Source of the DNA: Bacteroidales bacterium
GTDB taxonomy: Bacteria > Bacteroidota > Bacteroidia > Bacteroidales > UBA932
Reading direction: 5' to 3'
Assembly: GCA_017437755.1 (NCBI GenBank)
Contig: JAFRXI010000037.1
Location: 62,001 to 126,000, forward strand
DNA length: 64,000 bases
Shown: positions 1 through 9,322 of the stretch, piece by piece
Layout: each line of letters begins with the position of its first letter
Position numbering within the stretch: the first letter of the stretch is position 1
Notes under the pieces: model-generated
Told to the model about the DNA's origin: nothing
The model's database searches: none
Seen by the model: the letters and a program-made list of their open reading frames with translations, nothing else
Position numbers and translations under genes: made by a program

Positions 1-897
1 GAGGTGTCGGCCCTGAAGTATTTCATGGATACATCCAACAATGACGCCCTCGACGGAGGAATCGTCATTTTCGCTGCCGGAAATGACAGCAAGCCGCTTC
101 CCGGCTATCCCGGCGCTTACCGTGACAATATCTGCGTAACTGCCTTCGCTTCCGATTTCCTTCCGGCCCATTATACCAATTACGGTCCCGGAAGCAATGT
201 CGCAGCACCCGGAGGGGAATATTACACGGGCGGAAAGTTCTCCTCCAACGGGGCCATCCTTTCCACCCTTCCTCCGGAGATAGAAACTTCCGGCTACGGT
301 TACATGCAGGGGACCTCCATGGCCTGCCCTCATGCCACCGGAGTTGCCGCACTGGGTCTTTCCTATATGCTCCAGCGTAATCGCAAATACACCATCAGCG
401 AGTTCAAGGCAATGTTCCTGACCTCGGTGTCAGATATGGACAAATGGATTTACGGTACCAAGCAGACCATCGTGGGAAGTTCCATCGGTTCCCTCAACCT
501 GTCCCCCTACAAGGCCAACATGGGAACCGGCGCCATCGACGCCTACCGGTTTCTGCTTCAGGTGGAGGGGACCCCTTACCGTCAGGCCGTCGTGGGCGAG
601 GAGAATGCCCTGACCCTGGCCGACTACTTCGGGGCTTCCTTCAACCAGCTTACCTATCTTTCCGTTGAAATCTCCGACGAGGACAAGGCGGCCCTCGGAA
701 TCACCAGCTACCCGTTCATCCGTTCCGGAAGGCTTCTGATAACTCCCACCAAGGCGGGCTGCGGCAAGGTGACCATCCATGCCGTCGGCGGTGGAACCAC
801 GATAGGAACCGAGGACGTTGTGGGTGGCATGCACATCACCAAGACCGTCGCCATAATCGCCCGTGGAGCCTCCTCCTCCAACGGGGGCTGGCTGTAA
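1..897 (+). CDS. Subtilisin-like (S8) serine protease, 3' part
   Basis: The gene is cut by the window start; the frame is open from base 1. Seen: the C-terminal half of an S8 catalytic domain, with AAGNDS (the region of the oxyanion Asn) near the start, NVAAPGG, and the active-site block GTSMACPHATG about 105 residues in. After the protease domain come roughly 150 residues ending in a Gly/Ser-rich tail without a recognised sorting domain. The catalytic Asp and His would lie upstream of the window. Known for the family: secreted endopeptidase with an Asp-His-Ser triad. A lipoprotein gene follows 5 bases downstream, so the two are probably co-transcribed. The call as an S8 peptidase is secure; its substrate and anchoring cannot be read from this fragment. 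Confidence 0.9.
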   Translation, partial: EVSALKYFMDTSNNDALDGGIVIFAAGNDSKPLPGYPGAYRDNICVTAFASDFLPAHYTNYGPGSNVAAPGGEYYTGGKFSSNGAILSTLPPEIETSGYGYMQGTSMACPHATGVAALGLSYMLQRNRKYTISEFKAMFLTSVSDMDKWIYGTKQTIVGSSIGSLNLSPYKANMGTGAIDAYRFLLQVEGTPYRQAVVGEENALTLADYFGASFNQLTYLSVEISDEDKAALGITSYPFIRSGRLLITPTKAGCGKVTIHAVGGGTTIGTEDVVGGMHITKTVAIIARGASSSNGGWL

Positions 898-902
898 ACT
901 GA

Positions 903-1361
903 ATGATTATGAGAAGATTGTTTGTTTATTTCCTTGCCGCGCTGGTTATACTGGCTGCGGCAGGGTGCAAGGGAAACAAGAAGGTGAAGACCGACATCAC
1001 CGGAGTGTGGGAACTGGAAGAGTTTTCAGGACTCAGGGCATCTGACCAGAATGTCGTGGTGTATGTGGAATTCCTGAAAGACGGGAACTTCGACCTCTTC
1101 CAGAGGATCGGCGACGGCCGGTTTGAGCATTATACGGGTTCCTGGACCCTGACCGACGATGTCCTCTCCGGCAAATATTCAGATGGGAAGAAACTTGCCG
1201 ACATGTACGATGTGTCTCTCTCTTCAGACCGTAAAACCTTGACTCTCAAATCCCAGAAGAACTCGGAAGAGTCGGTTTACCGCAAATCCTCCATTCCTTC
1301 TTCCGTCCGTGACGAGGCCAGAACCAAGGCTTCTGGGCATGATAGCGCTCCTTTTTTGTAA
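903..1361 (+). CDS. Small lipocalin-like lipoprotein
   Basis: A protein of 152 residues with a short hydrophobic signal and a lipobox ending AAAGC, so a lipid-anchored envelope protein. The mature part begins TDITGVWELEEF, followed by alternating short beta-like segments (FLKDGNFDLFQ, GSWTLTDDVLSG, SDRKTLTLKS), the pattern of the lipocalin-like domains common in Bacteroidales lipoproteins. There is no catalytic signature. Two close starts exist (903 and 909); both keep the signal. It lies 5 bases after the protease gene. The function is unknown; the lipocalin-like fold is inferred from the pattern and not from a search. Confidence 0.75.
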   Translation: MIMRRLFVYFLAALVILAAAGCKGNKKVKTDITGVWELEEFSGLRASDQNVVVYVEFLKDGNFDLFQRIGDGRFEHYTGSWTLTDDVLSGKYSDGKKLADMYDVSLSSDRKTLTLKSQKNSEESVYRKSSIPSSVRDEARTKASGHDSAPFL

Positions 1362-1369
1362 AAAATCCC

Positions 1370-1377
1370 TATCTTTG
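1370..1377 (+). promoter_or_regulatory. Bacteroidota -7 element (TATCTTTG)
   Basis: TATCTTTG matches the Bacteroidota -7 consensus TAnnTTTG. It lies 20 bases before the ATG at 1397 and excludes a GTG start at 1379, which would fall on the transcription start. No convincing -33 box is seen at 19-21 bases upstream. Confidence 0.5.
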
Positions 1378-1396
1378 GGTGGAAAACCTTAATAAT

Positions 1397-3538
1397 ATGA
1401 GACTCTACGCCATGAAATGGGCGCGTCTGTCATCGGTTTTGATGCTTTCCGCCCTTCTCCTGACTTTCTGCAAGCAGCCCGAACAGCCTTCCGAGCCTAA
1501 TCCTCCCGAGGAGCAGACCACGCCCGGCGACAATCCCGGTGACAATCCCGGCGACGATCCCGGCACCAATCCCGGTGACTCCGGCGAGGTGCCCGGTGAA
1601 ACTCCCGTTGACCCGGAAACGCCTGAGGTCAAGCCTGTCAAGGTAAGCGATATAACCATCCTCCCGTCGGATGAACTTTCCCTCGAGATTGGCAAAACCG
1701 CACAGCTCAGTGTTGAGATTGCCCCTGAAAATGCTGAAGACAAAGGCGTTACCTGGAGCTCTGAATCCACTGACATCGCCACAGTGAGCGACAAGGGTCT
1801 TGTCACGGCGGTGGCGGTCGGGGAGACCAATATAGTCGTCAAGTCCAAGGACGGCGGAGCGCAGAGCGTAAAGCCGGTCTCGGTCTTCAAACCGCAGCCG
1901 CAGGCCTTTACCAGCATAAGCATAACCAATTTATCCGATATCCTGGATCATCACGTCGGCAGTAATTATGTCTTTACACCCGGTGAACAATTCAGGTTCA
2001 AGGCACGTGGAGTGCCGGAGGATGCCCCTGATGAGATTGAATTCGCCTGCGTCTCCGGCGGGGTTCCGGCCTTCACCATCGATTCATGGGGACGGTTCTA
2101 CGCACTTGCCGGAAATATGGGAGGGAATAGTTATATATATGCCAGGTCCAAGAAGAATCCCAATGTCAAGTCCGCTTATGTGAATATCCGCGTATCGGGA
2201 CCGTATGCCAATAGGGCAGTACTCGTTGAGGATACGTATGGTTATTTCATGCCCAATTTCTATCCCGTCAGCGCCCAGATGCTTCGGCATACTTCGTATA
2301 TCGGCAGGGGTGCTACCCAAAGATTTACAATCAAGGTTGAAACCAAGGACACCGACGGCAATCTGGGCTATTCCTATCCTTGCTTCATTGAAATCGTATC
2401 AAGCGACGGCCCTGTGGAATTTTCGTTGACGTCCAGTGGAGTCAACAGCATCCTGATCGCCAAGGCTCCTAGCTCTATCCCGTTTGTATCCTCTCCATCT
2501 AATATTGTTAAGAGCAACCTTACATTCCGGATAGGCTCATATACCAGGACGGTGGAGTTCATCGTATCGGAGCTTGATCCTTACACTCCCAAGGTAGGAG
2601 ACGGCCTTTATTACAAGGAAGACAAGTTTCTGGACGGCGGGAACAGGGGAAACGGAATTTTTGAGGAAAGCAAATATGGGACGTCAATGCCCTGTGACGC
2701 CATGATTGCCTGGGTGGGGGATACCCATCTGACCGAGGATCCGCTCTATGCCAGTTACTGCAAGGGAGGCATCACGTCGACGGACGGAAGAGTGGTTCAC
2801 GGCATAGTCATACCTGCCAAAACGGGGTATCTGTACCGCAAGAACCGCGACCAGGGAGAAGTCTTCGCCGACACGGGTGAGGATATCACCAAGTCCGACG
2901 CATTGCCTTCGTGGTTCAACACGGGACAGCTGCCTTGGAGGAACTATTACAAGATGACGGCGTTCTCCAACACGGCCGCGCTGGTGTACCGTAACGGCCG
3001 TAACGGTACGTCTCACGACGTGAAACCGATGAATTTCTTTGTGAGGAGCGAAATACTTGAACCAAGCAGCAAAGAGACCAAGAAGATAACCGTATCCAGT
3101 TTCTCATGGGAAAGCGATTTCTATGGAGACTATTATTCCGGAAACCTGAAGAGCAGTGACGATTATTTCTCGTCTACGGCCCGCTACTCATGGAACAGGA
3201 ATCTGGTCATTTCGCCCTGGCTGATGCCTTCAGTAAGCGACCTGTACATGATATTCGCCGACGAGAGGCCACCTCTTTCCAGTGTTACCTATGATTCCCC
3301 GGTCGCGCCTTTCAGTGTTACCATAACTCCAAAGGTTCAGGCTTTACGGACATGTGGCAAGAATATTTCCGGATCTACTCCGGGGTACGTCCATTCCTTC
3401 TGGACATGCCAGCAGAAAGGGGCTGAAATGGCTCCTGTGTTTACCATCGAACTGAAATATTCCAATTATTATGCTTCTGTTACCGAGAAATCCAAGACAG
3501 GCAGCAGGGCTTACGTACTTCCGATAGCTTATTTCTAG
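1397..3538 (+). CDS. Large surface lipoprotein with Pro/Gly/Asp linker and BIG2 domain
   Basis: About 713 residues from ATG 1397 (a second ATG is at 1412). A signal ending LLLTFC gives a lipidated Cys, followed by a flexible linker of NPGD-type repeats, typical of outer-membrane lipoproteins that hold domains away from the surface. Residues ~90-165 are a BIG2 Ig-like domain (VTWSSESTDIATVSDKGLVTAV). The remaining ~550 residues, rich in aromatic and Gly residues, resemble no family I can name. Its stop codon shares the palindrome CTAG (3535-3538) with the stop of the convergent lptG-fmt gene. Probably an adhesin or cell-surface structural protein; the function is unknown. Confidence 0.75.
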   Translation: MRLYAMKWARLSSVLMLSALLLTFCKQPEQPSEPNPPEEQTTPGDNPGDNPGDDPGTNPGDSGEVPGETPVDPETPEVKPVKVSDITILPSDELSLEIGKTAQLSVEIAPENAEDKGVTWSSESTDIATVSDKGLVTAVAVGETNIVVKSKDGGAQSVKPVSVFKPQPQAFTSISITNLSDILDHHVGSNYVFTPGEQFRFKARGVPEDAPDEIEFACVSGGVPAFTIDSWGRFYALAGNMGGNSYIYARSKKNPNVKSAYVNIRVSGPYANRAVLVEDTYGYFMPNFYPVSAQMLRHTSYIGRGATQRFTIKVETKDTDGNLGYSYPCFIEIVSSDGPVEFSLTSSGVNSILIAKAPSSIPFVSSPSNIVKSNLTFRIGSYTRTVEFIVSELDPYTPKVGDGLYYKEDKFLDGGNRGNGIFEESKYGTSMPCDAMIAWVGDTHLTEDPLYASYCKGGITSTDGRVVHGIVIPAKTGYLYRKNRDQGEVFADTGEDITKSDALPSWFNTGQLPWRNYYKMTAFSNTAALVYRNGRNGTSHDVKPMNFFVRSEILEPSSKETKKITVSSFSWESDFYGDYYSGNLKSSDDYFSSTARYSWNRNLVISPWLMPSVSDLYMIFADERPPLSSVTYDSPVAPFSVTITPKVQALRTCGKNISGSTPGYVHSFWTCQQKGAEMAPVFTIELKYSNYYASVTEKSKTGSRAYVLPIAYF

Positions 3539-5973
3539 TCTTCTACAGGTACGTTCTTCTCGATTTCAGCCCTGGATGTTCCCTGCGAAAGGGTATATGA
3601 TTCAGGATCGCGCCAGCCGGCAAGGAATGAGTGGATATCCATCCGTTTCTTGCCGGCAGCCTGTATGTCGGTAAGCGAGACGGAACCGTCGGCGGTTTCA
3701 ACCGCAAGGAAGGTCTTTCCGTCGGAATGGATGGTCCCGGGAGTCCCGGTCAGGCCGGGAATGGTATGTGCGGCGGCGCGGAAGACCTTGAGTTGCTGGA
3801 CCTTCCCGTCCTTGACAAGTTCGGTGAAGGCGGCGGGATAGGGGCTGAGGCCGCGTATGAGGTTGAGGATGTTCCTGGTTGAATCGTTCCAGTCGATGTG
3901 ACAGAGTTCGCGGGTGAGCTTGGGAGCCGGTTTAAGCAGCTCCGACCCCTGGATGAAGCTCTTCTGTACCCTGGTCTCCACGTTCCCTTCTATGAGTCCC
4001 TGGACGGTCTGTTCAACCAGGTCCGAGCCAATCTCCATAAGGGCGTCATGAACGTCTCCGGCGGTATCCTCAGGGGATATCCTGTACTCCTGCCGGAGGA
4101 TGACTCCGCCGGTATCTATCTTCTTGTCAATCATGAAGGTGGTGACGCCGGTCACCCTCTCGCCGTTGATTACGGCCCAGTTGATGGGAGCCGCTCCGCG
4201 GTACTGCGGAAGCAGGGCTGCATGCAGGTTGAAGGTTCCCAGCTTGGGCATTGACCATACGGCCTCCGGGAGCATCCTGAATCCGACAACCACAAAGATA
4301 TCGCCCTTGAGGGCCGAAAGTTCCTCCAGGAAGGCGGGATCCTTGAGCTTTTCAGGCTGCAGCACGGGAATCCCCTGTTCCACGGCGTATTTCTTCACGG
4401 GGCTCTCCAGTATCTTCAGGCCCCTTCCGGCCGGTTTGTCGGCCACGGTCACGACCCCCACCACCTTGTACTTCTTCTCAACCAGCCTGCGCAGCGACGC
4501 AACTGCGAACTCGGGCGTTCCCATGAACACGATCCTGGTCCGCCTGAACAGCGACACCACCTGGCTCTTGAGCCTTCTCCACAGGGCTCCGATATTGTCG
4601 CTGGAGAAGATTGTGGCGTCGTGGATGGCCCTCCAGCATAGGAAGAGTCCGGTGGGCAGCAGTACGAAGGCGGAGACAAAGGCTCCCACAAATGCGCTCA
4701 CGGCTCCGTCCCTGGCCAGTTTTGTACCGGTGATGTCAACCACCCAGTACAGTACGAAAAACAGCACCGACACTATGGCCGAAGTTCCCAGGCCGCCCTT
4801 CCTTATCAACGCCCCGAGGGGAGCACCTATGAAGAACAGGATGAGGCAGGCGAGGGCCTGTGCGAACTTCTTGAGGATCTCAAGGTCGGTCCTCCGGAGG
4901 ATCCATGTATACTCGTAAGTGTCCATGGAATAGTTTCTCAGGGTTGATTCCATCTGCTGTGCGGCCGATGAGGCGCTCTCATATGCCTTCTGCTGCTTGT
5001 CGATCCCATCCCAGTGGAGGAAGTCTTCCGATGAGAATTTTGGCTTTCCCTTCCAGTTTGAATCGATCTGGGAACGGTATGACAGGTGCGATGTCCGGAT
5101 AAATTCGTCGTACTGTTTGGCGAAGGTGCTGTCGGCGAGGTGGCGCAGCGAGTCCTGGCCGTGAAGCAACCGCTTGAGGTTCATGGACTTGACCTGGTCG
5201 CTGAACCGCACTTCGCCCGACTTCTTGAAGGCGTAGTTCTTAAGCGGGATGATCATTTCCTGATGCGAGAACCGGATCTTCTGCAGGGCCAGGGTCGTGT
5301 CGCGGTACTTCTTGGTGTTGGTCTCCTGATAGTTGCTGCCGCTGTAAAGCTGGAACGACAGGTAGTCCTTTGCCTTGGACATCTTCATAAGGCCGGAATC
5401 GGCCACGGTGAGGCTGGTGTTGCCCTTGTTGCCGGAGTGGTCGTAGACCATTACCTCGTACATCATTCCGGATTCCTCGTTCCTGTCGCCGATCCTCAGC
5501 ACGTAGCCCTCGATGCCGTCGTAGAACGTTCCCACCGGGATCTTGATCTCCTCCTTGGTGCGGCCGATGTCGTCGCGCATGGTGAAAATCTGGTTGGTGG
5601 CGTATGGCACCAGGTCATTTCCCACGAAGAAGGCTATCACGCTGATTACGGCGCTTACGCCCATGATTGGAGCGAGTATCCTGGCAAGGGAAATACCAGA
5701 GGCCTTGATGGCCGTGAGCTCGAAGTTCTCGCCCATCTGGCCCAGGGTCATCATCGAGGCGAGCAGGGTGGAGAGCGGAAGGGCCAGCGGAAGCACCGTG
5801 CAGGTACCCCATAGCATGAATTCCATTATCACCCTGAGCCCCAGGCCCTTACCCACCAGCTCGTCGATGTACAGCCACAGGAACTGCATCACCAGGACGA
5901 AAATAACCACAAGCAGGATCGCTATGAACGGTCCTATGAAAGCTTTCAATATGAACTTGTCGAGTCTTTTCAT
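3535..5973 (-). CDS. fmt: LptF/LptG-family permease fused to methionyl-tRNA formyltransferase
   Basis: One uninterrupted frame of 812 residues. Residues 1-~490 are a YjgP/YjgQ (LptF/LptG) permease: an N-terminal membrane segment starting MKRLDKFILKAFIGPF, two further early helices, a long periplasmic part and three C-terminal helices. These proteins extract lipopolysaccharide with LptB. Residues ~496-812 are methionyl-tRNA formyltransferase: RIVFMGTPEFAV at the start, GTFNLHAALLPQYRGAAPIN (catalytic Asn and His), and KKIDTGG with the catalytic Asp; it formylates initiator Met-tRNA. The usual Fmt start Met is replaced by Thr at the junction (FRRTRIVFMGT), although internal GTG and ATG codons lie just after it. 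The gene starts 17 bases downstream of alaS, so the two are probably one operon. Both halves look complete; whether the product stays fused is unknown. Confidence 0.9.
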   Translation of the reverse strand: MKRLDKFILKAFIGPFIAILLVVIFVLVMQFLWLYIDELVGKGLGLRVIMEFMLWGTCTVLPLALPLSTLLASMMTLGQMGENFELTAIKASGISLARILAPIMGVSAVISVIAFFVGNDLVPYATNQIFTMRDDIGRTKEEIKIPVGTFYDGIEGYVLRIGDRNEESGMMYEVMVYDHSGNKGNTSLTVADSGLMKMSKAKDYLSFQLYSGSNYQETNTKKYRDTTLALQKIRFSHQEMIIPLKNYAFKKSGEVRFSDQVKSMNLKRLLHGQDSLRHLADSTFAKQYDEFIRTSHLSYRSQIDSNWKGKPKFSSEDFLHWDGIDKQQKAYESASSAAQQMESTLRNYSMDTYEYTWILRRTDLEILKKFAQALACLILFFIGAPLGALIRKGGLGTSAIVSVLFFVLYWVVDITGTKLARDGAVSAFVGAFVSAFVLLPTGLFLCWRAIHDATIFSSDNIGALWRRLKSQVVSLFRRTRIVFMGTPEFAVASLRRLVEKKYKVVGVVTVADKPAGRGLKILESPVKKYAVEQGIPVLQPEKLKDPAFLEELSALKGDIFVVVGFRMLPEAVWSMPKLGTFNLHAALLPQYRGAAPINWAVINGERVTGVTTFMIDKKIDTGGVILRQEYRISPEDTAGDVHDALMEIGSDLVEQTVQGLIEGNVETRVQKSFIQGSELLKPAPKLTRELCHIDWNDSTRNILNLIRGLSPYPAAFTELVKDGKVQQLKVFRAAAHTIPGLTGTPGTIHSDGKTFLAVETADGSVSLTDIQAAGKKRMDIHSFLAGWRDPESYTLSQGTSRAEIEKNVPVED

Positions 5974-5990
5974 CCTGATTTCCAGCTTCT

Positions 5991-7349
5991 TTATGCTTTT
6001 GGCAATGCTGTAGCTGTTGATACCATGGCTTCCAGGGCGTCGTTGAGGCCTGCGGCGTTGCGGCCTCCGGCGGTAGCCAGCCCGGGTTGACCGCCTCCTC
6101 CTCCCTGGATGAACTTTGCGGCTTCCCTGATATCCTTTCCGGCATTGTGCCCGGCGGAGACCAGGTCCTGCGAGTACATCAGCAGCAGGTTGGGCTTGCC
6201 GTCAAACTCGAAAGCGAGGGCGACCACCAGGTTCCTGGCCTTTTTCTGCAGGGCGAGCGCAGCCATCCTGGCGAGGGCGGGGTCCACGCTCCTTGTGGAG
6301 GTTGCTACCTTTATGCCCCCGATCTCCGTGGCATGCTCCTCGAGGGCCCCGGCCAGGCGTTCGGCCTTTTCCTCCGCCACCTCTTCCAGCTGTTTCCTGA
6401 AGGAGGCGTTCTCGTCGATGGTCTTGTGGATGGCAGCAGCCAGGTCGGGAGCGTTGTTGAACAGGCTCCTTGCGGTCTTCATCATCTCTTCAAGCGCCGA
6501 TACTGCGTTCTCGGCAGCTTCTCCCGTAACGGCTTCAATCCTCCGCACGCCGGCTGCGATGGCTCCCTCGGAAAGTATCTTGAAGAAGCCGATCCGGCCG
6601 GTTGCGCTGGCGTGGGTTCCGCCGCAGAGCTCGGTTGAGGGGCCGAACCGGACCACCCGGACGGTGTCGCCGTACTTCTCGCCAAACAGGGCGATGGCAC
6701 CCATCCCCATGGCTTCCTCCATGGTGGCGTTGCGATTCTCTTCAAGAGGGAAGTTGCTGCGTATCAGTTCGTTGACTCTTCTTTCGGTGGCACGGATCTC
6801 TTCGTCCGACATCTTTGAGAAATGGGAGAAGTCAAAGCGGAAATAGTCGGGCCCCACAAACGATCCCTTCTGTTCCACATGGGTCCCGAGAATCTCGCGG
6901 AGGGCGGTGTCCAGCAGATGGGTTGCGGTATGGTTGGCTGCAATCCGCTCACGGCGTTTCCCGTCTACGTGAAGGGAGAACGGACCTTCGCAGTCCTCCG
7001 GTATCCTCTCGGCAAGATGGATGGTGAGGTTGTTCTCCTTTACGGTGTTCAGTATGGCGACCTTCTCGCCGGAAGCGGAAACGATATATCCGGTGTCACC
7101 CACCTGGCCGCCCATCTCGGCGTAGAAGGGGCTGCGGTCGAATACCAGCTGGAAGAGTACCTTGTTCTTGGATTTGACGGTCCTCTGCCTGATGAGGGTG
7201 GCTCCTTCAAGGTCGAGGGTGTCGTAGCCGATGAATTCGGCGTCGGTGTCGTCGGAATAACGGATCCAGTCGCCGAACTCGTTCGCCGTGGCGTTGCGGG
7301 CCCTTTCCTTCTGCTTGGAGAGTTCCGCATTGAATCCGTCCAGGTCCAC
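5991..7349 (-). CDS. alaS: Alanyl-tRNA synthetase, C-terminal part (after in-frame stop)
   Basis: This is the continuation, in the same frame, of the alaS reading frame that stops at 7379-7377. The frame is open from 7376; the first possible start codon is GTG at 7349. Seen: the editing domain with the zinc-type motifs HTATH and CGGTHASATG, a coiled linker, and the C-Ala domain with a GGGGGQP block near the end (FIQGGGGGQPGLATAGG). Together with the upstream part and the nine codons between them this makes about 875 codons, the normal AlaRS length, so nothing is missing except one sense codon. Alone, this piece could only edit mischarged tRNA. No convincing ribosome-binding site precedes the GTG. 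See the upstream entry for what the stop implies. Confidence 0.9.
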   Translation of the reverse strand: MDLDGFNAELSKQKERARNATANEFGDWIRYSDDTDAEFIGYDTLDLEGATLIRQRTVKSKNKVLFQLVFDRSPFYAEMGGQVGDTGYIVSASGEKVAILNTVKENNLTIHLAERIPEDCEGPFSLHVDGKRRERIAANHTATHLLDTALREILGTHVEQKGSFVGPDYFRFDFSHFSKMSDEEIRATERRVNELIRSNFPLEENRNATMEEAMGMGAIALFGEKYGDTVRVVRFGPSTELCGGTHASATGRIGFFKILSEGAIAAGVRRIEAVTGEAAENAVSALEEMMKTARSLFNNAPDLAAAIHKTIDENASFRKQLEEVAEEKAERLAGALEEHATEIGGIKVATSTRSVDPALARMAALALQKKARNLVVALAFEFDGKPNLLLMYSQDLVSAGHNAGKDIREAAKFIQGGGGGQPGLATAGGRNAAGLNDALEAMVSTATALPKA

Positions 7350-7376
7350 GGTGAAGCCGTTTTCCGAGGCGATGAG

Positions 7377-8618
7377 TTAGGTCAGGTCAACCGGGAATCC
7401 GTAGGTGTCGTAAAGGACAAAGGCGTCCACGCCCTTGATCACCTTGCTTCCGGCGCTTTTTGCCATGAGGTCGTCCATCATCCTTATGCCCCTGTCCAGG
7501 GTGCGGAGGAAGGCGTTCTCCTCTTCACGTATGACGCTCTCTATCAGTTTCTTCTGTGCTAAGAGCTCGGGGTATGCCTCGCCCATGTCCTGGCAAAGCC
7601 TGCTGATGAGACGGCACATGAAGGGCTCGGTGAAGCCCAGAAAGGTGTATCCGTAGCGGACTGCGCGGCGGAGGATGCGGCGGATAACGTAGCCGGCCTT
7701 CACGTTGGACGGCAGCTGCCCGTCGGCGATAGAGAACGCGATGGCCCTGATATGGTCGGCGATGACCCTCATGGCCACTTCCACATTCCCGCCTTCGGAA
7801 TACTTATGGCCCGACAGGCTTTCCACCTCTGAGATGAGGCCGCTGAAAACGTCGGTCTCGTAGTTGGATTTCTTGTTCTGGAGAATCATGCAGAGACGCT
7901 CGAATCCCATTCCGGTGTCCACGTTCTTGTTTGGGAGTAGCTCCAGGTGGCCGTCGGCCAGACGGTTGTACTGCATGAAGACGATGTTCCAGATCTCGAT
8001 CACGTCGTCGTTGTCGGTATTGACCAGTTCCCGGCCGGGGATGCGGGCTATCTCCTCGTCGCTGCGGAGGTCGATATGGATTTCGCTGCAGGGGCCGCAG
8101 GGGCCGGTGTCGCCCATCTCCCAGAAATTGTCGTGCTTGTTGCCAAGGAGGACGTGGTCCTCGGGCATATGCCTCAGCCAGGCGGTGCGTGCCTCCTCGT
8201 CGAGGGCGGTGCCGTCCTCTGCGCTGCCTTCAAATACGGTGGCGTAGAGTTTGGTCCTGTCTATCTTGTATACCTCGGTGAGGAGTTCCCAGGCCCAGTC
8301 GATAGCCTCGGTCTTGAAGTAGTCGCCAAAGCTCCAGTTGCCAAGCATCTCAAACATGGTGTGATGCCTGCCGTCGTGGCCGACGGCCTCCAGGTCGTTA
8401 TGCTTTCCGCTGACCCTGAGGCACTTCTGCGAGTCGGTTGCACGGTTGAACTTGGGTATGCTGTTGCCCAGGAAGATATCCTTGAACTGATTCATCCCGG
8501 CATTTGTAAACATCAGGGTGGGGTCGTTCTTCACCACCATCGGCGCCGACGGCACAACCGTGTGGCCCTTTGAAGCGAAGAAATCCAGATACTTCTGCCT
8601 AATTTCCTTTGCTGTCAT
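7377..8618 (-). CDS. alaS: Alanyl-tRNA synthetase, N-terminal part ending at an in-frame TAA
   Basis: 413 residues carrying the class II catalytic core (ATP and alanine binding): [37 protein letters not shown] and the tRNA-recognition helices. It ends [10 protein letters not shown] followed by TAA; in family members this motif continues with one residue, usually Glu, then LIA, and here the codons after TAA read LIASENGF. The stop therefore replaces a single codon, consistent with GAA to TAA. It falls inside the tRNA-recognition domain, not at a domain border. alaS is essential, so either the stop is a sequence error or strain-level mutation, it is suppressed, or the halves work as two chains. 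A -7 element lies at 8652-8659 upstream. Confidence 0.92.
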   Translation of the reverse strand: MTAKEIRQKYLDFFASKGHTVVPSAPMVVKNDPTLMFTNAGMNQFKDIFLGNSIPKFNRATDSQKCLRVSGKHNDLEAVGHDGRHHTMFEMLGNWSFGDYFKTEAIDWAWELLTEVYKIDRTKLYATVFEGSAEDGTALDEEARTAWLRHMPEDHVLLGNKHDNFWEMGDTGPCGPCSEIHIDLRSDEEIARIPGRELVNTDNDDVIEIWNIVFMQYNRLADGHLELLPNKNVDTGMGFERLCMILQNKKSNYETDVFSGLISEVESLSGHKYSEGGNVEVAMRVIADHIRAIAFSIADGQLPSNVKAGYVIRRILRRAVRYGYTFLGFTEPFMCRLISRLCQDMGEAYPELLAQKKLIESVIREEENAFLRTLDRGIRMMDDLMAKSAGSKVIKGVDAFVLYDTYGFPVDLT

Positions 8619-8651
8619 AAATGAACTATTCGTTTTAATACGTACAATTTA

Positions 8652-8659
8652 CAAAAATA
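8652..8659 (-). promoter_or_regulatory. Probable alaS promoter -7 element
   Basis: On the minus strand the bases read TATTTTTG, a full TAnnTTTG match, 33 bases before the alaS ATG. A -33 box is not clear. Confidence 0.55.
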
Positions 8660-8749
8660 CAACAAATTCCCGAGAAATAGCTATCCGTTCCTCTGAAATA
8701 GCTGCCTGGCTCATGTTTTCCCGTCCCGTTTGCTCCGTTCTGTTGTCAC

Positions 8750-8875
8750 CTTGCGGCGTTCCGTCACCCCCGGTCTCCGTTCCGTCGCCTCCGGTCTCCG
8801 TTCCGTCGCCCCCGGTCTCCGTTCCGTCGCCTCCGGTCTCCGTTTCGTCGTCCCCGGTCTCCGTTCCGTCGCCCC
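8750..8875. repeat. 21-bp tandem repeat array, about six units
   Basis: Five near-identical 21-base units begin at 8771, 8792, 8813, 8834 and 8855, preceded by a degenerate sixth. Each unit starts CGGTCTCCGTTCCGTCGCC; differences are single-base (for example TTTCGTCGTCC in the fourth). One strand is strongly pyrimidine-rich. The period is a multiple of three, which keeps frames open by chance. No surrounding coding signal is present. Confidence 0.9.
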
Positions 8876-8884
8876 CGGCGCCGG

Positions 8885-9008
8885 CCGGGGGTCCCTGTTA
8901 TTGCGCTCTCGGCCTTCGGCCTCGGACCCTCCCACCGTCGCTGTCGCTCCTGCGGGCCCCTCCCGCTGCATGCGCGGGTGCATACGGCTCCATACCAGGG
9001 ACTCCCGG
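8885..9008. repeat. Inverted-repeat-bounded element A
   Basis: The arms CCGGGGGTCCCTG (8885-8897) and CAGGGACTCCCGG (8996-9008) are complementary at 12 of 13 positions. The core between them contains GGCCTTCGGCCT, CCCTCCCA, GGGCCCCTCCC and GGGTGCA.ACGG in this order, the same blocks found in the core of the element at 14963-15084. The arms of the two elements are unrelated in sequence. A folded RNA or a dispersed palindromic repeat is possible. Confidence 0.7.
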
Positions 9009-9322
9009 TCAGTGTTGCCCTGCCGTGATGCTCTTGGACTCTTCCCGTCATGCCGGGCTTGGTCCGGGACCACCGTGCTTCCCGTCCATCTGGCAGGGAC
9101 GGGAAACACGGTACCAGTGTGCTAAAAGTCTTGCCCCGGCTCCGACCGGGAACTTTTTGCGGGCACGGCGGAGGTCAAAGGCTCCGGTCGCTGGTCCTCG
9201 GCTCTTGGCGGAATTCCCGGTTGGGCCGGGAATCTCGCCTCGGCCTGCGGAGGCTTCCTCCGCCTCCGCCTCCGCGTCTGCGTCCACCTCCGCGTCCGCT
9301 TTCGTCGTTGTCGGGAGGCGTT

